A stretch of 64,000 nucleotides of DNA, from the NCBI RefSeq assembly GCF_036323735.1, contig NC_086024.1, positions 128,672,053-128,736,052 on the forward strand. Reading direction: 5' to 3'. This document shows positions 23,701-32,945 of this stretch, one piece after another (positions within the stretch are counted from its first letter, which is position 1; the number at the start of each line of letters is the position of its first letter). Made by a program: the position numbers and the translations under genes. The notes under the pieces were generated by a model. The model made no database searches and was not told the origin of the DNA. It saw only the letters and a program-made list of their open reading frames with translations. The stretch comes from Rattus norvegicus. Taxonomy: Eukaryota; Chordata; Mammalia; Rodentia; Muridae.

Positions 23701-23819
23701 TTTCTCTTCATAGAGAGAGGGTGGGGGCACTCTCGGTGGTTGGAATTGAATGACAACATGCAGGACATTGGAGCACAGAAGCCAACCACTAGGAGAACTC
23801 GGTAAAAGGAAGAGCCCAT
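11972..23819 (-). CDS. Serpina9: Serpina9 (centerin), complete coding span over four coding exons
   Basis: Secreted clade-A serpin; the human orthologue is known from germinal-centre B cells. Coding exons in gene order are 23189-23819, 16327-16600, 13118-13265 and 11972-12172 (631+274+148+201 nt = 417 codons plus stop, the length of human SERPINA9). A signal peptide begins MGSSFYRVLLVVGFCAPMSC. Conserved parts: helix A FAFLLYQRLAQ, NILFSPVSISTSLAMLSLGA, VLVNHIFFKG, the s3C-region LPGKGKMRQLE, and the C-terminal ILFLGKVENP. The hinge EEGTEAAAATTT (P17-P6) has the small residues needed for loop insertion. Aligned on alpha-1-antitrypsin, P1 is Arg378 and P1' Ser379 (codon at 12092-12094), predicting trypsin-like protease targets. 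No frame break or missing splice signal is seen. A highly basic helix-H region suggests polyanion binding (inference). Confidence 0.95.
12175..13117 (-). other. Serpina9: Serpina9 intron 4
   Basis: GT-AG intron of about 0.95 kb. I see no repeat family with confidence and no coding sequence. Confidence 0.85.
13118..13265 (-). CDS. Serpina9: Serpina9 exon 4 (148 nt)
   Basis: Bounded by CTCCATAG/G (AG at 13266-13267) and AAG/GTAAGT (GT at 13116-13117). Encodes the split Arg, then WIKVFIPKFSISASYNLE, TILPEMGI, DAFNSNADFSGI and LQVSK: strands s6A and helix I of the fold. The 148-nt size matches exon 4 of Serpina12 in this window exactly. Confidence 0.95.
13805..13945 (-). repeat. B3-type SINE, minus orientation
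   Basis: GTGTGCATGTGTGTCTCTGT tail side, then GGGGTTCAAACTCAGGTTGT (reversed B-box) and CACCCACTGAGCC (reversed A-box region). Confidence 0.6.
15756..16122 (+). mobile_element. MaLR (ERVL-MaLR) solitary LTR, ORR1/MT-like
   Basis: Begins TGTGGCGGTTTGAA and ends AGTAACCAGTACA, the TG...CA termini of mammalian MaLR LTRs. It contains ACTTGGTCCCCAGCTGGTGG and CCTCCTCAAGTTGCCTTTTG near the end. It is related to the copy at 45937-46280. The subfamily was not determined. Confidence 0.6.
16327..16600 (-). CDS. Serpina9: Serpina9 exon 3 (274 nt)
   Basis: Bounded by CCACACTAG/CC (AG at 16601-16602) and AAAAG/GTGAGC (GT at 16325-16326). Encodes ANWTQPFSAANT, VPMMHQTESFAFGVDRELGC, LQMDYRGDAVAFFVLPGKGK and a basic segment SLSPRRLRRWSRSLQKR. 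Residues 211-302 with split codons at both ends. All features of serpin sheets s3A, s4C and s3C are present, with helix H unusually rich in Arg. Confidence 0.95.
16786..17456. repeat. CA/CATA-rich simple-repeat block
   Basis: About 670 bp of mixed CACA, CATAC and TATATA units ending in a pure (CA)n run of about 23 units (17410-17456). The coding-like frames (His/Thr-rich, or Cys/Val-rich on the other strand) are artefacts of the repeat. Confidence 0.9.
17722..17845 (+). repeat. B1 SINE
   Basis: AGTGGCTCTCACACTTGCAATCCCAG head, GAGGCCAAGGCTGGAGGG box, GAGTTCGAGGC and TACACAGAGAAAAC box, then an A-rich tail. Confidence 0.7.
18783..18987 (+). repeat. B2/B3 SINE
   Basis: GACCCAGAGAGATGGCTCTG head, GCTCTTACAGAGGACCCAGG, GATCTGATGTCCTCTTCTGG and an AAAATAAATATTT tail. 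Confidence 0.8.
19672..19806 (+). repeat. B1-like SINE
   Basis: GTGGCTGTAGTGGTAGACAC head, GGCAGAGGCAGAGAGTTTGC box and a C-C-C-TAAATAAAG tail, diverged. Confidence 0.55.
19866..20086 (+). repeat. B2 SINE
   Basis: GAGATGGTTCAGCTGTTGAG, GCTCTTGCACAGGACCCAGG, GAATCTGGTGCCCCCTTCTGG and a CACATAACATAAATTCCTTTT tail-like end. Confidence 0.8.
20563..20750 (+). repeat. B2-type SINE with (CA)n and (TAAA)n tail
   Basis: GGCTGGTGAGATGGCTCAGT head and TGAGTTCAATCCCTGGTG B-box region. The 3' end passes into a (CA)n run (about 20672-20716) and then AAATAAATAAATAAATAAA. Confidence 0.8.
21515..21723. mobile_element. URR1-like DNA transposon, second copy
   Basis: Same ends as the copy at 2614-2818 (CAGTGGTTCTCGACCTT ... 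GAGGTTGAGAACCTCTG) and a collinear interior. The 8-bp flanks (GCAAAGCC and CTCTAGAC) do not match, so the target duplication has decayed. Confidence 0.75.
22860..23060 (+). repeat. B4 (ID-B1 fusion) SINE
   Basis: An ID-like part (AGTTCAGTCCCCCATTGCAT) is followed by a B1-like part (AACACACTTATAATCCCAG ... GGTTCAAGGTCATCCTCAGC) and a CAAA-rich tail, which the open frame of Serpina9 exon 2 would enter if not spliced. Confidence 0.6.
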
Positions 23820-23835
23820 TTGGAAGGAAGGGAGT
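23189..23835 (-). CDS. Serpina9: Serpina9 exon 2 (start codon, signal peptide, N-terminal fold)
   Basis: 647 nt, bounded by the strong acceptor TCTATTTTACAG (AG at 23836-23837) and donor AAAG/GTGAGG (GT at 23187-23188). The start is ATG at 23817-23819, giving a hydrophobic signal peptide. An in-frame upstream ATG at 24026 would add 69 residues read through the acceptor and has no signal peptide, so it is rejected. Sequons include NIT in LGFNITH. Residues 1-210 plus one base of codon 211. Confidence 0.95.
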
Positions 23836-24317
23836 CTGTAAAATAGAAGAGAACCATTGTGGGGAGAGGTAAGCTCAGAGCCCAGATGGGGGCATCTCAC
23901 TCTTCTATGGAGTCTCACGTGAGCCTCACAGAAACTCTGGGAAGTTGGCAGTGTGCGTGTTCTGATGCTACGCTGAGCAGTAAGGTCTCGTGAGGGTGTG
24001 TGGTTGTGTAAATTGGCACAGGTCACAGGTGAGGCTGTCTGCTAACTGGGAGACCAGTCAGGGTTCCTGCCCAATCTCCAGGCTTATTATGATTCCTGAT
24101 TCTTCCATTTATACCTTAAACTATGAAGAAAGTGAAAGCGTGTTGCCTTGCAATCCTGAGGACCAAAACCCTGATCCTCAAAGTCAGAAGTAACTTCCGG
24201 TCCTTCAGAGATGCCTCTAAATATTCCCAACCCTTCTGTTTGGGTGGGACAGATCTACCTGTCTGTCCCCAGCCACATACATTTCCATTGTGTACATGCC
24301 CCGGAAACATGGGTATC

Positions 24318-24530
24318 AGGGCTCGGTCTGCAGTTCAGTCGGTAGAATGTTTACTTAGCCCGCACTAAGCCTTGGGATTCCATAAGCTGGGCAAGGTGGC
24401 GTACATCTGCAATCCAAGCATTGCTGGGAGGTAGAAGTAGGAAGATCAGAAATTCAAGGTTATCCTCTACACCATAGGGGTTCAAGTCCAGCCTAGGCTA
24501 CGAGAGACCCTGTATCCCTCCAAAGACAAA
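24318..24530 (+). repeat. B4 (ID-B1 fusion) SINE
   Basis: ID-like GGCTCGGTCTGCAGTTCAGT head, then GCTGGGCAAGGTGGCGTACA and CAAGTCCAGCCTAGGCTACG of the B1 part. Confidence 0.65.
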
Positions 24531-24655
24531 AAGTCAGCTTGTCGTTCCAGGACCCAGAAGCCGGAAGTGAAGCAAGTGGATGAGGCCAACTTGGTCTACA
24601 CAGCAAGTTCCAGGTCAGCCAAAGCTACATGCTTAGTTAGACTCTGTCTGAAAAG
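24531..24655 (+). repeat. B1-like SINE fragment
   Basis: Contains CCAACTTGGTCTACACAGCA and TTAGACTCTGTCTGAAAAGG, the B1 right half. Confidence 0.5.
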
Positions 24656-24663
24656 GAGGCAGG

Positions 24664-24780
24664 CATGTGTGATAGGGTGTACCCCAGTGCTGTGGTGGGG
24701 GTGGAGGTGCGAAGGATCATGAATTCGTGTCAGGCTGGCTACATAGGGAGACTCAGAGAGCGAACAATACAATGAATAAA
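24664..24780 (+). repeat. B1-like SINE fragment
   Basis: ACCCCAGTGCTGTGGTGGGG, then GTCAGGCTGGCTACATAGGG as in B1. Diverged. Confidence 0.45.
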
Positions 24781-25184
24781 GGACACGGACAGGTTTAATT
24801 CACAGTGACAGCAGGTGACCTATAGAAAATACAAGTGAGGTGGGGACAGCCTAACTGGCTTGTGACTACCTTATCTGACAGTGTTTTTGAACAGTTGGCC
24901 ATCTGTGATTGTTACACTGATCAGTTACAGTCTGTTTACATAACAAATTGGGTTACACTTGTATGGAGCAACATATAGGCCAAACTTAATTCACTTTAAC
25001 ACTTCGACCCCCACTCCTTATGGTCCAAGGTCTTTCTAGCTGAGGCTTAGAGGGGATTGGCGGCAGTCCCTGTTGGAACCAGCTGTTCAAAACACCAGGA
25101 AGCTCATACTTCCAAGAACAGCTGTCAGTTCTGTTTCCCATCTCTTCAACCTCTTCCTCTCCTTCTCTTTTCTTTCCCTTCCCT

Positions 25185-25300
25185 CCCTTTGAGACAGAAT
25201 CTGGCTATGGAACTCAGGCTGGCCTGGAGTTCATAGCAATCCTCCTGCCTCCGCCTTCCCAGTGCTGAGATTACAGGTAGGTATCACCATGACTCGTAGC
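25185..25300 (-). repeat. B1 SINE, minus orientation
   Basis: TTTGAGACAGAATCTGGCTA, CTCAGGCTGGCCTGGAGTTC and CCTTCCCAGTGCTGAGATTA are the reversed B1 boxes; fairly well preserved. Confidence 0.85.
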
Positions 25301-25371
25301 TGTTGACCTCTGAATGGCTTCTGATCCCAGATTGCTGCCTAATTCTCTTACTATTAATAAAGCAGATGAAG

Positions 25372-25720
25372 ATCTGCAAATCTAGAGCTTGATCAGTAAA
25401 GCATTTGCATTGCAAACACAACAGCCTGAGTTGGTCTCCGGAGCTCAGGCTTAAAAATCCTGGCACATTGATGTGATCTTATAATCCCTGCTTCAGAGAG
25501 GCAGAGACTTGCAGAATCCTGGGACTTGTTGGTCAGCCAATCTACCTTTCTTAATGGACTCAACCAGCAAGAGTCACTGTTTCAAAACTAAAGTGGATTT
25601 TACCACTCATGAGGTGACACCCAAGATTGTCCTCTGAACTCCCCATATAGCGCGCGCGCGCGCGCGCGCGCACACACACACACACACACACATGCGCGCA
25701 CGCGCTATATGAAACAAACA
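25372..25720 (+). repeat. RSINE/B4-type SINE with CG/CA tail
   Basis: GAGCTTGATCAGTAAAGCAT head, GGGACTTGTTGGTCAGCCAA, and GAGGTGACACCCAAGATTGT before CCTCTGAACT. The tail is the dinucleotide array at 25651-25708. Confidence 0.55.
25651..25708. repeat. (CG)n(CA)n alternating purine-pyrimidine array
   Basis: A GCGC run of about 20 bp passes into (CA)n and then ATGCGCGCACGCGCTATAT. Nearly every step is purine-pyrimidine. CATATAGCGC on the left and GCGCTATATG on the right form inverted ends. Confidence 0.95.
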
Positions 25721-28244
25721 ACTTGATCTTCTCTTTCAATAGGACTACACGGCTGAATGGTAGTAGGAAACTCCAGCAGAACAGGGCTGGGTCTACATCA
25801 GCTCTGACATTCATCATGAGCAAAGAACCTGTCCCTCGAGGAATCAGCCCTTAGTTTCATTTTTGTAAACAGGAGTCCAGCTTACATGGTTGACCGATTG
25901 AGGGTGGTTCAGTAGGTGCCCAATACATGACTTCCACTGCTGCTACTGCTTTAATTGATGTTGACAATTTGATTTAGGGACAATATTGTGCAGCCATCAT
26001 TCTAGGCTTTCCAACCTTGTCCAGTTCCCAAATCACCCCTATGCCGTCTGTAAGATTTCTGCTCTCACATACTTTTAAGGAGGTGCTCTGGCCCTGAGTC
26101 TTGACTCTGAGATTCTGTGAAGGATGAAGCTAGTGGGCTGAAAGGGATTTGGGCCGAGTCAAAGGGGGAAAAATCTGCACATGTCCCAGCAAGTCATAAG
26201 CTTTGAAAAAACTTCTAGAATATTCTCCTCATTTTATAACCTCTTCTTCTTGCTCTAGAAAATTTTCCCTCCACCACCACGCTACAAGCCCTTTACCCCC
26301 TGTCAAACTTGGCTCTCTGGCCACTTACAGTGTGAACAACTGCCACTTACTCTTGTCATGAGGACGTTTTTACATTTCACTTCTGACTGAGAAGGAAAGG
26401 CTTTACTCACAAAATAAGTATTCAGCCAACAAGTGGAACAATTATTTGGTCATATGTGGGGAAGGGAAATGATGGGACTCCCTGTGCTCAGAGTTACAAA
26501 GATGTCCACATAGTTCCTTGTCTATGCCACTCCTGGCCTCATAGCACAGCTGAACACTTACCTTAGTATCTGATGTGACGAAACTTACAAGATTTACATG
26601 GAGGATCCTTTTACGAACTTTCAATTTGGCTTTGCAGCCTTGCAAAGGCCTGTCTGGAACTGGGGAGGGTTCCAAGCCTACTCACAGACCTCACTTCCTG
26701 GCTTCTTATCAGTCTGCTCTTTGCTGAGCTTAAGATGACCTTGAGAACTTTGTCTCTCCCATCTCCCAGAGACCACAGTACAGGGTGCCAGCCAAGCTGC
26801 AAACTGAGGTCTAGCACCCACTCTTTTCTCTCTTCTCATTCTCTCCTGCATTTTCCTGAAGTCCCTCTTTCCTTCTCTTTCTCTCTCTCCCTCTCCCTTC
26901 CTTCTCCCTCCCTCTCTCCCCCAACCTCTCTCTGTGTGCTCTTCAATGGAACGTTCCCCAGAATCTTGACCACCTTTGCCTTCAGAGCCTCTTGGCAGTG
27001 TAAGCAAACTCCAATGGCTGACCTTGCCCCTACCTTCAATCCCGAAATTCAGTGCTATCCATTTGCCCGTACTTGACATTATTCACCATCTACTGTGAGT
27101 TACTGCCTACTAGTCCCTTGTCCAGCAGTACCAGTTCACCTCACCATCACCCCACTGTCCCTCATCTTACCCTAAGGGTGACTCTGATGAAAAGTGAGGT
27201 GATGTCTACATAGCGCTCAATAAGGTGTTAGGGCTTGAAGCAGCTTCTTCTTGCTTTGTACTTCGAAGCGACAAAGAAAGTTCAGACTGCCCCTCACTAT
27301 TGCCAACCATGATGAGGGGATGAAGCTAAAGAAAGAGAGTGCTGGCTACATACTTGGGAAGAGGCTGTCTCTGCCCTCTGCTCTTAGGCAAGCTGCTGAG
27401 GATGTAGGAGCTCAGAGGAAGCTAGTCAAGGGGCCCTTCCTGAAAAATCCAGAGCTCCCCAAGACTCCTGTGCATCACAGTCTTTGAAAACATCTCCCAC
27501 CAGGGCTCATTCTGTCGACCTTCAAATCCAGCCTCACTCCCTCCTCATTCGTCCAGAGGACAGCTCCAGCATTCCCAGAGTGGTCCCAATTCTTGTCTCT
27601 CTCCTAGGCCTGCCGAGCCCTCCCCCTGCCTTGTTGTAGAGCAGCTGTATGTGCACACCCTGCCAGTGGGCTCCACCTATGACAGGGACCCCGTCTTTCC
27701 TGGGCTTGTCCCATAGGGGCCCATCCCTCCTATTAGCCTGGCTTTTACCCCTCCCTCTATTGTCTTTCAGGGCTATTACCCAAATGCCTGCTATCCCTGT
27801 CACTCATCACACTACCAACAGGCCAGCTTCCTCATGCAGAGCTGCCATGTCATTCCTAGTTCCCCAGAGTCCCCGCAGAGCTCAGGAGAGACACCCGAGC
27901 TCCTGTCATGCACGTTCCTTTTCCACTGTGCCCAGTCTCACTTGCAGGTGCCCAGCTTCTCTGCTCTCCTATAGTTGACCACAATTCCCACCCTCAGGAA
28001 GCTCCTGTCCCTGCTTGGGTGCAGAACATGCTGTCCAACCATACCCTTTCCCACCTGACAACCCAGCTTTTGTAAGATACCCCAGCCTGGTGGCTCTCAG
28101 TCTGGTAGAGCCCATTCATGTACCTCCTCTTTATCCAGTTTACCTCGGGACGTTGCCTCCATCCCTGGTCAACTTACTTTTCCACTGACTGCAGGAAGAT
28201 ATCTCTCCAGTAGACCTGTACCCAGACACAGGATGCATGCGGCC

Positions 28245-28247
<3 letters not shown>

Positions 28248-28296
<49 letters not shown>
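28248..28296. repeat. (CA)n microsatellite
   Basis: A perfect CA array of about 24 units. Confidence 0.97.
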
Positions 28297-28298
<2 letters not shown>

Positions 28299-28687
28299 TA
28301 TATGTGATCACCCTCAGCCAGCCTTTCTTCCTAACTCACATCAAAGACAGACAGACCCTCAGCCAATGACCATCTTCAGCTTCCTGTAGGAGAGGATACT
28401 TCTCCCTCCATCTCCCTTGTCACCATCCCAGAACGCCCAATTCCACCTTCTGTACCCAAAACTCCTTCTGCCCTCCAGCCTGAATATTGGTTTTGAACAA
28501 GCTCCAGAGGAGCCATAAGAACAAAGCTACCTCCCTCCTTTTGTCCACTCTGCTGCCACCTCATTCATCTGCAGGCGTCCCTAACCCCGAGCCTTCATTT
28601 TCAACTCATAGTCTGACTTCTACCCACAGAAGGAAACCAGACCCAGATGTTGTACAGCCATTGAATGTGTCTGATCATTCACCTCAC

Positions 28688-28920
28688 CTGCCTTCCCTGT
28701 AGGACAACAAAGGCGACCACAGCTCCTGCTCAACTCAGCCCTTAGGCAGCTGGATTTTGTTCAAACCTGCGCTCCTCCTTCTTTTCCTCCTCCCCTTAAT
28801 GGGGTCCTGTCCTCCAGCTCACCCTTATAAGCCAGCAGGCCTCAGCAGCTGGCTGGCAGCTCTCACCTCTCCCCCACAGATCTCACCACACCCATGGCTT
28901 CATTATGAAGAGATGTAAAT
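28688..28920 (-). promoter_or_regulatory. Candidate Serpina9 promoter and non-coding exon 1
   Basis: On the minus strand a TTATAAG box (plus-strand CTTATAA at 28824-28830) is followed about 135 nt later by a strong donor GGCAG/GTGAGG (GT at 28686-28687), giving a first exon of about 28688-28797. About 85-90 bp upstream of the TATA is ATTTACAT (28913-28920), one mismatch from the octamer ATTTGCAT bound by Oct factors in B cells, which fits the known B-cell expression of human SERPINA9. The distance to exon 2 is about 4.9 kb. This is inference from motifs; no transcript was consulted. Confidence 0.35.
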
Positions 28921-29544
28921 GACAGAGCGCTTTTCATCTCCGGCCAGGTCCCTTCCCTCCTGCATTCCAACAGTCTATCTGCCAGTACCTCTGGATGCTA
29001 TGAGCCGGGTCCAGCACAGTAGACCAAACTGGAATCAACTTTCCCAGTCAGCTTCCTGATGAGAGTCACAGAGGAACCTTTATCAGCATCTCCATCAGTG
29101 GTACCCATCCACCATGCTATCTGAGCCTCAGGAACATCCTTGCTCTGCTTCTTCCTCATTCCCAGTGTCATCCATCATCAGTCTGGTCAATTTACCTCAA
29201 GTTAAGACATGGAGCATGAGGAAGAGTCTTCACACAGTTGGCTGTCAGGTAGACTGGTGGGGGAACCGATACAAATGCAGATAAAGGCTTTGCTACAACT
29301 CTTGTTGGGTGGTGCTGTCTCCTCAAAGAGTCTCACTATCCCCCCATTTCTCTGACCTGTCTTTCAGCTGCCACAATGGGGCCTCTTCAACACCATCACC
29401 GTTGCACAGCCCAGAGCTCCTGAATCCTGACTCCTTAAATTCTATTTTAGGGTAATCACTTTGGTTTTGCTTGGACCCTATCCCTGGAATATATTTCTTC
29501 TGATTTTTCTTTTAACGAAGTACGATCTATTGTTTAGATCCCAA

Positions 29545-29800
29545 GTCACACCACTGCCTCAAGGAAGCTGTCCTTGATGACCCATGGGAGGAAAATGGCT
29601 CCCTGTAGATGTTTCTATGTCACCTTCAGCCTGTTGGCAAAACAATCACCTCTGTTGTGATTTCACATCTGTGTGTGGTATTGAACACTGCATGAGTCAG
29701 GGCTCTTGCCTGTCTTGTCCTCCCTGCATACCCACTGTTTGGCCAACACTAAGTGTTCTGTGAGTGCTTGTTGAACGGGTGACTGCGTTAAAATTGAGTT
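29545..29800 (+). repeat. LINE L2 remnant
   Basis: CTCAAGGAAGCTGTCCTTGATGA at the left and AGTGTTCTGTGAGTGCTTGT followed by TGAACGGGTGACT at the right keep the order of the L2 3' region. Confidence 0.5.
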
Positions 29801-30929
29801 AAATGAGCAGCTTGCCTCCGAGGAGTGGTGCTGACTGGAAATGGGCAGGAAGAGCTCCAGGGCAGTGTGATGAAAACTCTCTGGCTCCATCGAAGTTCCA
29901 GTGTTACAGGAAATGCATGTGTGAAGTTTGGGTTACACTTTTGTTCAAAACGGAGGGATGGAGATTGGCCGTATAAAAGGACATCAACCGAGTAAACAGA
30001 TGAAAATGTATAGAACCTTCAAGACTTGGAAAATCACATAGTCAAGTCCATCCAAGGTGGAGCACCCCATGGGAGACTGAGAGATGTCGCATCTTCTTAC
30101 CTTTGGAACTGAACTAATTTTGGTTTAGAGTCACACTGGGCTAGTCCCAGAACTCAAAAACATGCCTTGACAGGGCCAAGAAGTTCTTCAAGTAACTTAG
30201 TTGTGTTTAAAAGTGGGTATCAGCAGACCGTGGAGGAAGATAACAAAAGCTAGGCAGCAAAGTAATGCTATAATGTCCAGCGTGCAACCCAAAATCTCTA
30301 GACATTCGAAGGCTAGTGTTGTTATAAAATAATAGCCTGTGCTTTAGAGGGAATATAAAAATCGCTTATTCTTAGCCAGGGCCAGAAAAGAGAAATCCAA
30401 GTGACCCTGAATGACATCCACCACCATGGACCAGGATATGTTATTGTCATATAGGAAAAGAAAGTCACAAATCACTTCTTGTACCAGTGGCCTTGTGGGA
30501 GCCTCAGCTAAGCTATGAGGTGGGGAAATCCCCTTTGCCTTTGTCACACAGTCTTGCTCTGGGGTTGGTGAAGTCTGGCGAGCTCAACTGTGTGTTCCAA
30601 ATGAATACTCAGCAGGATACAGAGGCTGACAATAAATGCCTATAAAGGAGGCTATAGACAGTTGGGGATAACTTCAGTTCTTGATCCACAGCACCCCTTT
30701 CTCCACAATCATGAGGTTCCAGCCCAGTCACCCCAGGTCAAGCACTTGAATATGCCATGGCTTCTCCTCAGACCTCTGGTTCACAATAGGAAGATGATAA
30801 ATTGTTGCCAGAATCAAAATGAAGTAATAGGAGCAGACCCAGTAATGATTGATCTTAAGGCATTTATTTGCAGGCAGAATTTTAAAGCAGTCTGTTAGAA
30901 TGTACCATAATTCTTTTCTTGAAAATAAT

Positions 30930-32550
30930 TCTTGACAATGTATTTTTATTAAGTCTCCCCTCACTCAACTCCTCCCAGAATCTTCCCACGTCCCCCACCA
31001 CCCAAATCCACACTTTTTCTTTTTCTCTTGCATTAGAAACAAACAGGCATCTTTCAAAAATGATAAAATACAATGAAATAAAACTTTACAAATCAGAATA
31101 GGATAAAACAAACAGAGGGAAAAAAAGGAGTCAAAGAAAATAGAGAAAAAAAAACCCATACAGATGCAGAGTCATATACACTCACACACAGAGAGATCAC
31201 ATAAAAACCACAAACTTAGAGGACATAGCTCATAAACAAGAGATCTGTAAGGGGAAGAAAGAGCCCAGAAAAACTAGTATGAGACCAAGCAACAGCAATA
31301 AAACAGAAACGTCAGCAAACAACCTCCCCAAACAAAAACGAATACACCTCTAAAAATCCCATTTTGTGTTGGCCATTTACTGTTGGGCATCTGCCCTTAA
31401 GTGTGGTTTCTATACCCACTGGAGAAAACTAGTCCTTTCTTTCCTTTGCCAGTGGTTGTCCTTTGGAGATAGCTTCTGAGCTGGGATGGGGTCTTGTGTC
31501 CATTTTCCTTCTCCATTCTGGGACCCTGTCTGGCTCAGACTGTGCAGGCCCTGAGCAACCACCATAGTCTCTGTGAGTTCATGTGTGTGTCACTCCCGTT
31601 ATGAGCAGAAGGCCTTGTTGCCCTGGCGTCTTCCATCCCCTTGGCTGTGACAATCATTCCTACCTTTCCTGCAGGGTCCATCGTATTTGAGAGTGAATAT
31701 TCCAAGGTCTCTTGCTCTCTCACATTGTCCAGTTGTGGGTCTCTGTTTTTGTCTCCATCCGCTGCACGAGGAAGCTTCTCTGATGATGGCTGAGCAAAGG
31801 CATTGATGGATGAGGCTAGCAGAATGACATGGAGAGTCACTTTATTTGTATCTTCACTTAGGAGAACAGTGGTAAGTCGACTGTGGTGAGTGGTGACGGG
31901 GCTGGTTTTCCCCTAGCTCCCCATTTAGTCTTAGGTTCTTGGACGCCTAGCAGTGTCAGGCATGGGTTCCATCTCCTGGAGTGGAAACTAAATACAATCA
32001 GATAATGGTAGGTTTCTCCCCTAGCTTTTGTGCCACTATTGCACCAGCGTATCTGCAGGTCACCATTATAGGTTGAAGGGTTTGTAGCTGGGCTGGTCTT
32101 TAACTTTCTCCTCAAATAGCATTCAGACTACCTTCAAGTATCGTGAACACTAGTCAGTAGGGGTGAAGGCTGTTGGTAGGACCATATACTATCACTCTTG
32201 TGGACAGTGACGATAACCTTGGCCATAACCTGGGTTGTTTGAGGCCACTTTGACCAGAAAGTCAATTAAACGTAATCTATTCCTGGCACTGGAGGTTGCA
32301 TTTGGTGGTGAGAGATGTCTAGTTAGGGCTTTGTTTCCCCTGTTGGCTGGTGATTCCATTTGGATTTCTCTCTTACATGTATATATTTTAAGAGGCTTCT
32401 ACTGTATCAGGAGTCCATGTGACCCTTTAGCTGACCCTTAGTTTTACCTGTTTTTAACTTACCCCCTCTCCCCTCTTCCTCTCCATTTGATTCTCCTGTC
32501 CCAGTCTCTGCTCATCACCCTCACCTCTGTCTCTCCAGGATGATTTTTTT
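30930..32550 (-). mobile_element. Lx-type LINE-1 3' untranslated region, 5'-truncated
   Basis: The plus strand carries a well-known rodent Lx stretch read backwards: TTTTTATTAAGTCTCCCC at the left (the element's 3' end), then CCATTTTGTGTTGGCCATTT, TTAAGTGTGGTTTCTATACC, TCTCTGATGATGGCTGAGCA, CACTATTGCACCAGCGTATC and AGTAGGGGTGAAGGCTGTTG. No ORF2 sequence is left. The right boundary is uncertain. Confidence 0.75.
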
Positions 32551-32723
32551 TTCTCTAGCTCCATTCACTGTTAAAAATATACTTAAACATATGTTACTAT
32601 AATATGATGGGGAATGTAAAACAGAATCAACTTGAACCTCTTGGGAGGATATATTTGATATCTGAGAACAAAAGTTTATACCGTGAATCTGGAGCAGTAG
32701 AAGAGAAGATCAATGAGCTTGAA

Positions 32724-32945
32724 GATGAGTCTGAGGAGATGGGTCAACAGCCAGGAGCACTTTATATTTTTGAGAAGGACCAGAGTTCAGTCCCCAGGAC
32801 TACAAGGCAGGTCATAGCAGCCTGTAACTCTAGCTCCAGGGGATTTGGTGCCCTCTGGCCTCCTTGGGACTTGTACTCATGGGGCATACACACAGAGGAA
32901 TATATGCACGTAGACTTAAATAAAAAGTAAAATAAAACTTTTAAA
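32724..32945 (+). repeat. B3-type SINE
   Basis: GAGGAGATGGGTCAACAGCC head, AGAGTTCAGTCCCCAGGACT, GGGGATTTGGTGCCCTCTGG and an AATAAAAAGTAAAATAAAACT tail. Confidence 0.7.

Larger units (their letters stand above)
23838..28687 (-). other. Inferred Serpina9 intron 1
   Basis: No coding sequence recognised. Contains a B4 SINE (24318-24530), two B1 SINEs (24531-24655, 24664-24780), a reversed B1 (25185-25300), an RSINE/B4-type SINE whose tail is the CG/CA array (25372-25720), a pyrimidine-rich tract (26860-26950) and a (CA)n run (28248-28296). It is called intron 1 only if the candidate exon at 28688-28797 is right. Confidence 0.45.

Noticed and set aside
23836..24026. N-terminal extension of Serpina9 from an upstream in-frame ATG
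   Set aside because: It reads through a strong TTTTACAG acceptor and would bury the signal peptide 69 residues inside the protein.
24108..24113. TATA-like box (GGTATAAATGG on the minus strand) close upstream of Serpina9 exon 2
   Set aside because: It would need an intron of only about 80 bp with a poor donor; the site near 28.8 kb has a better donor and upstream motif.
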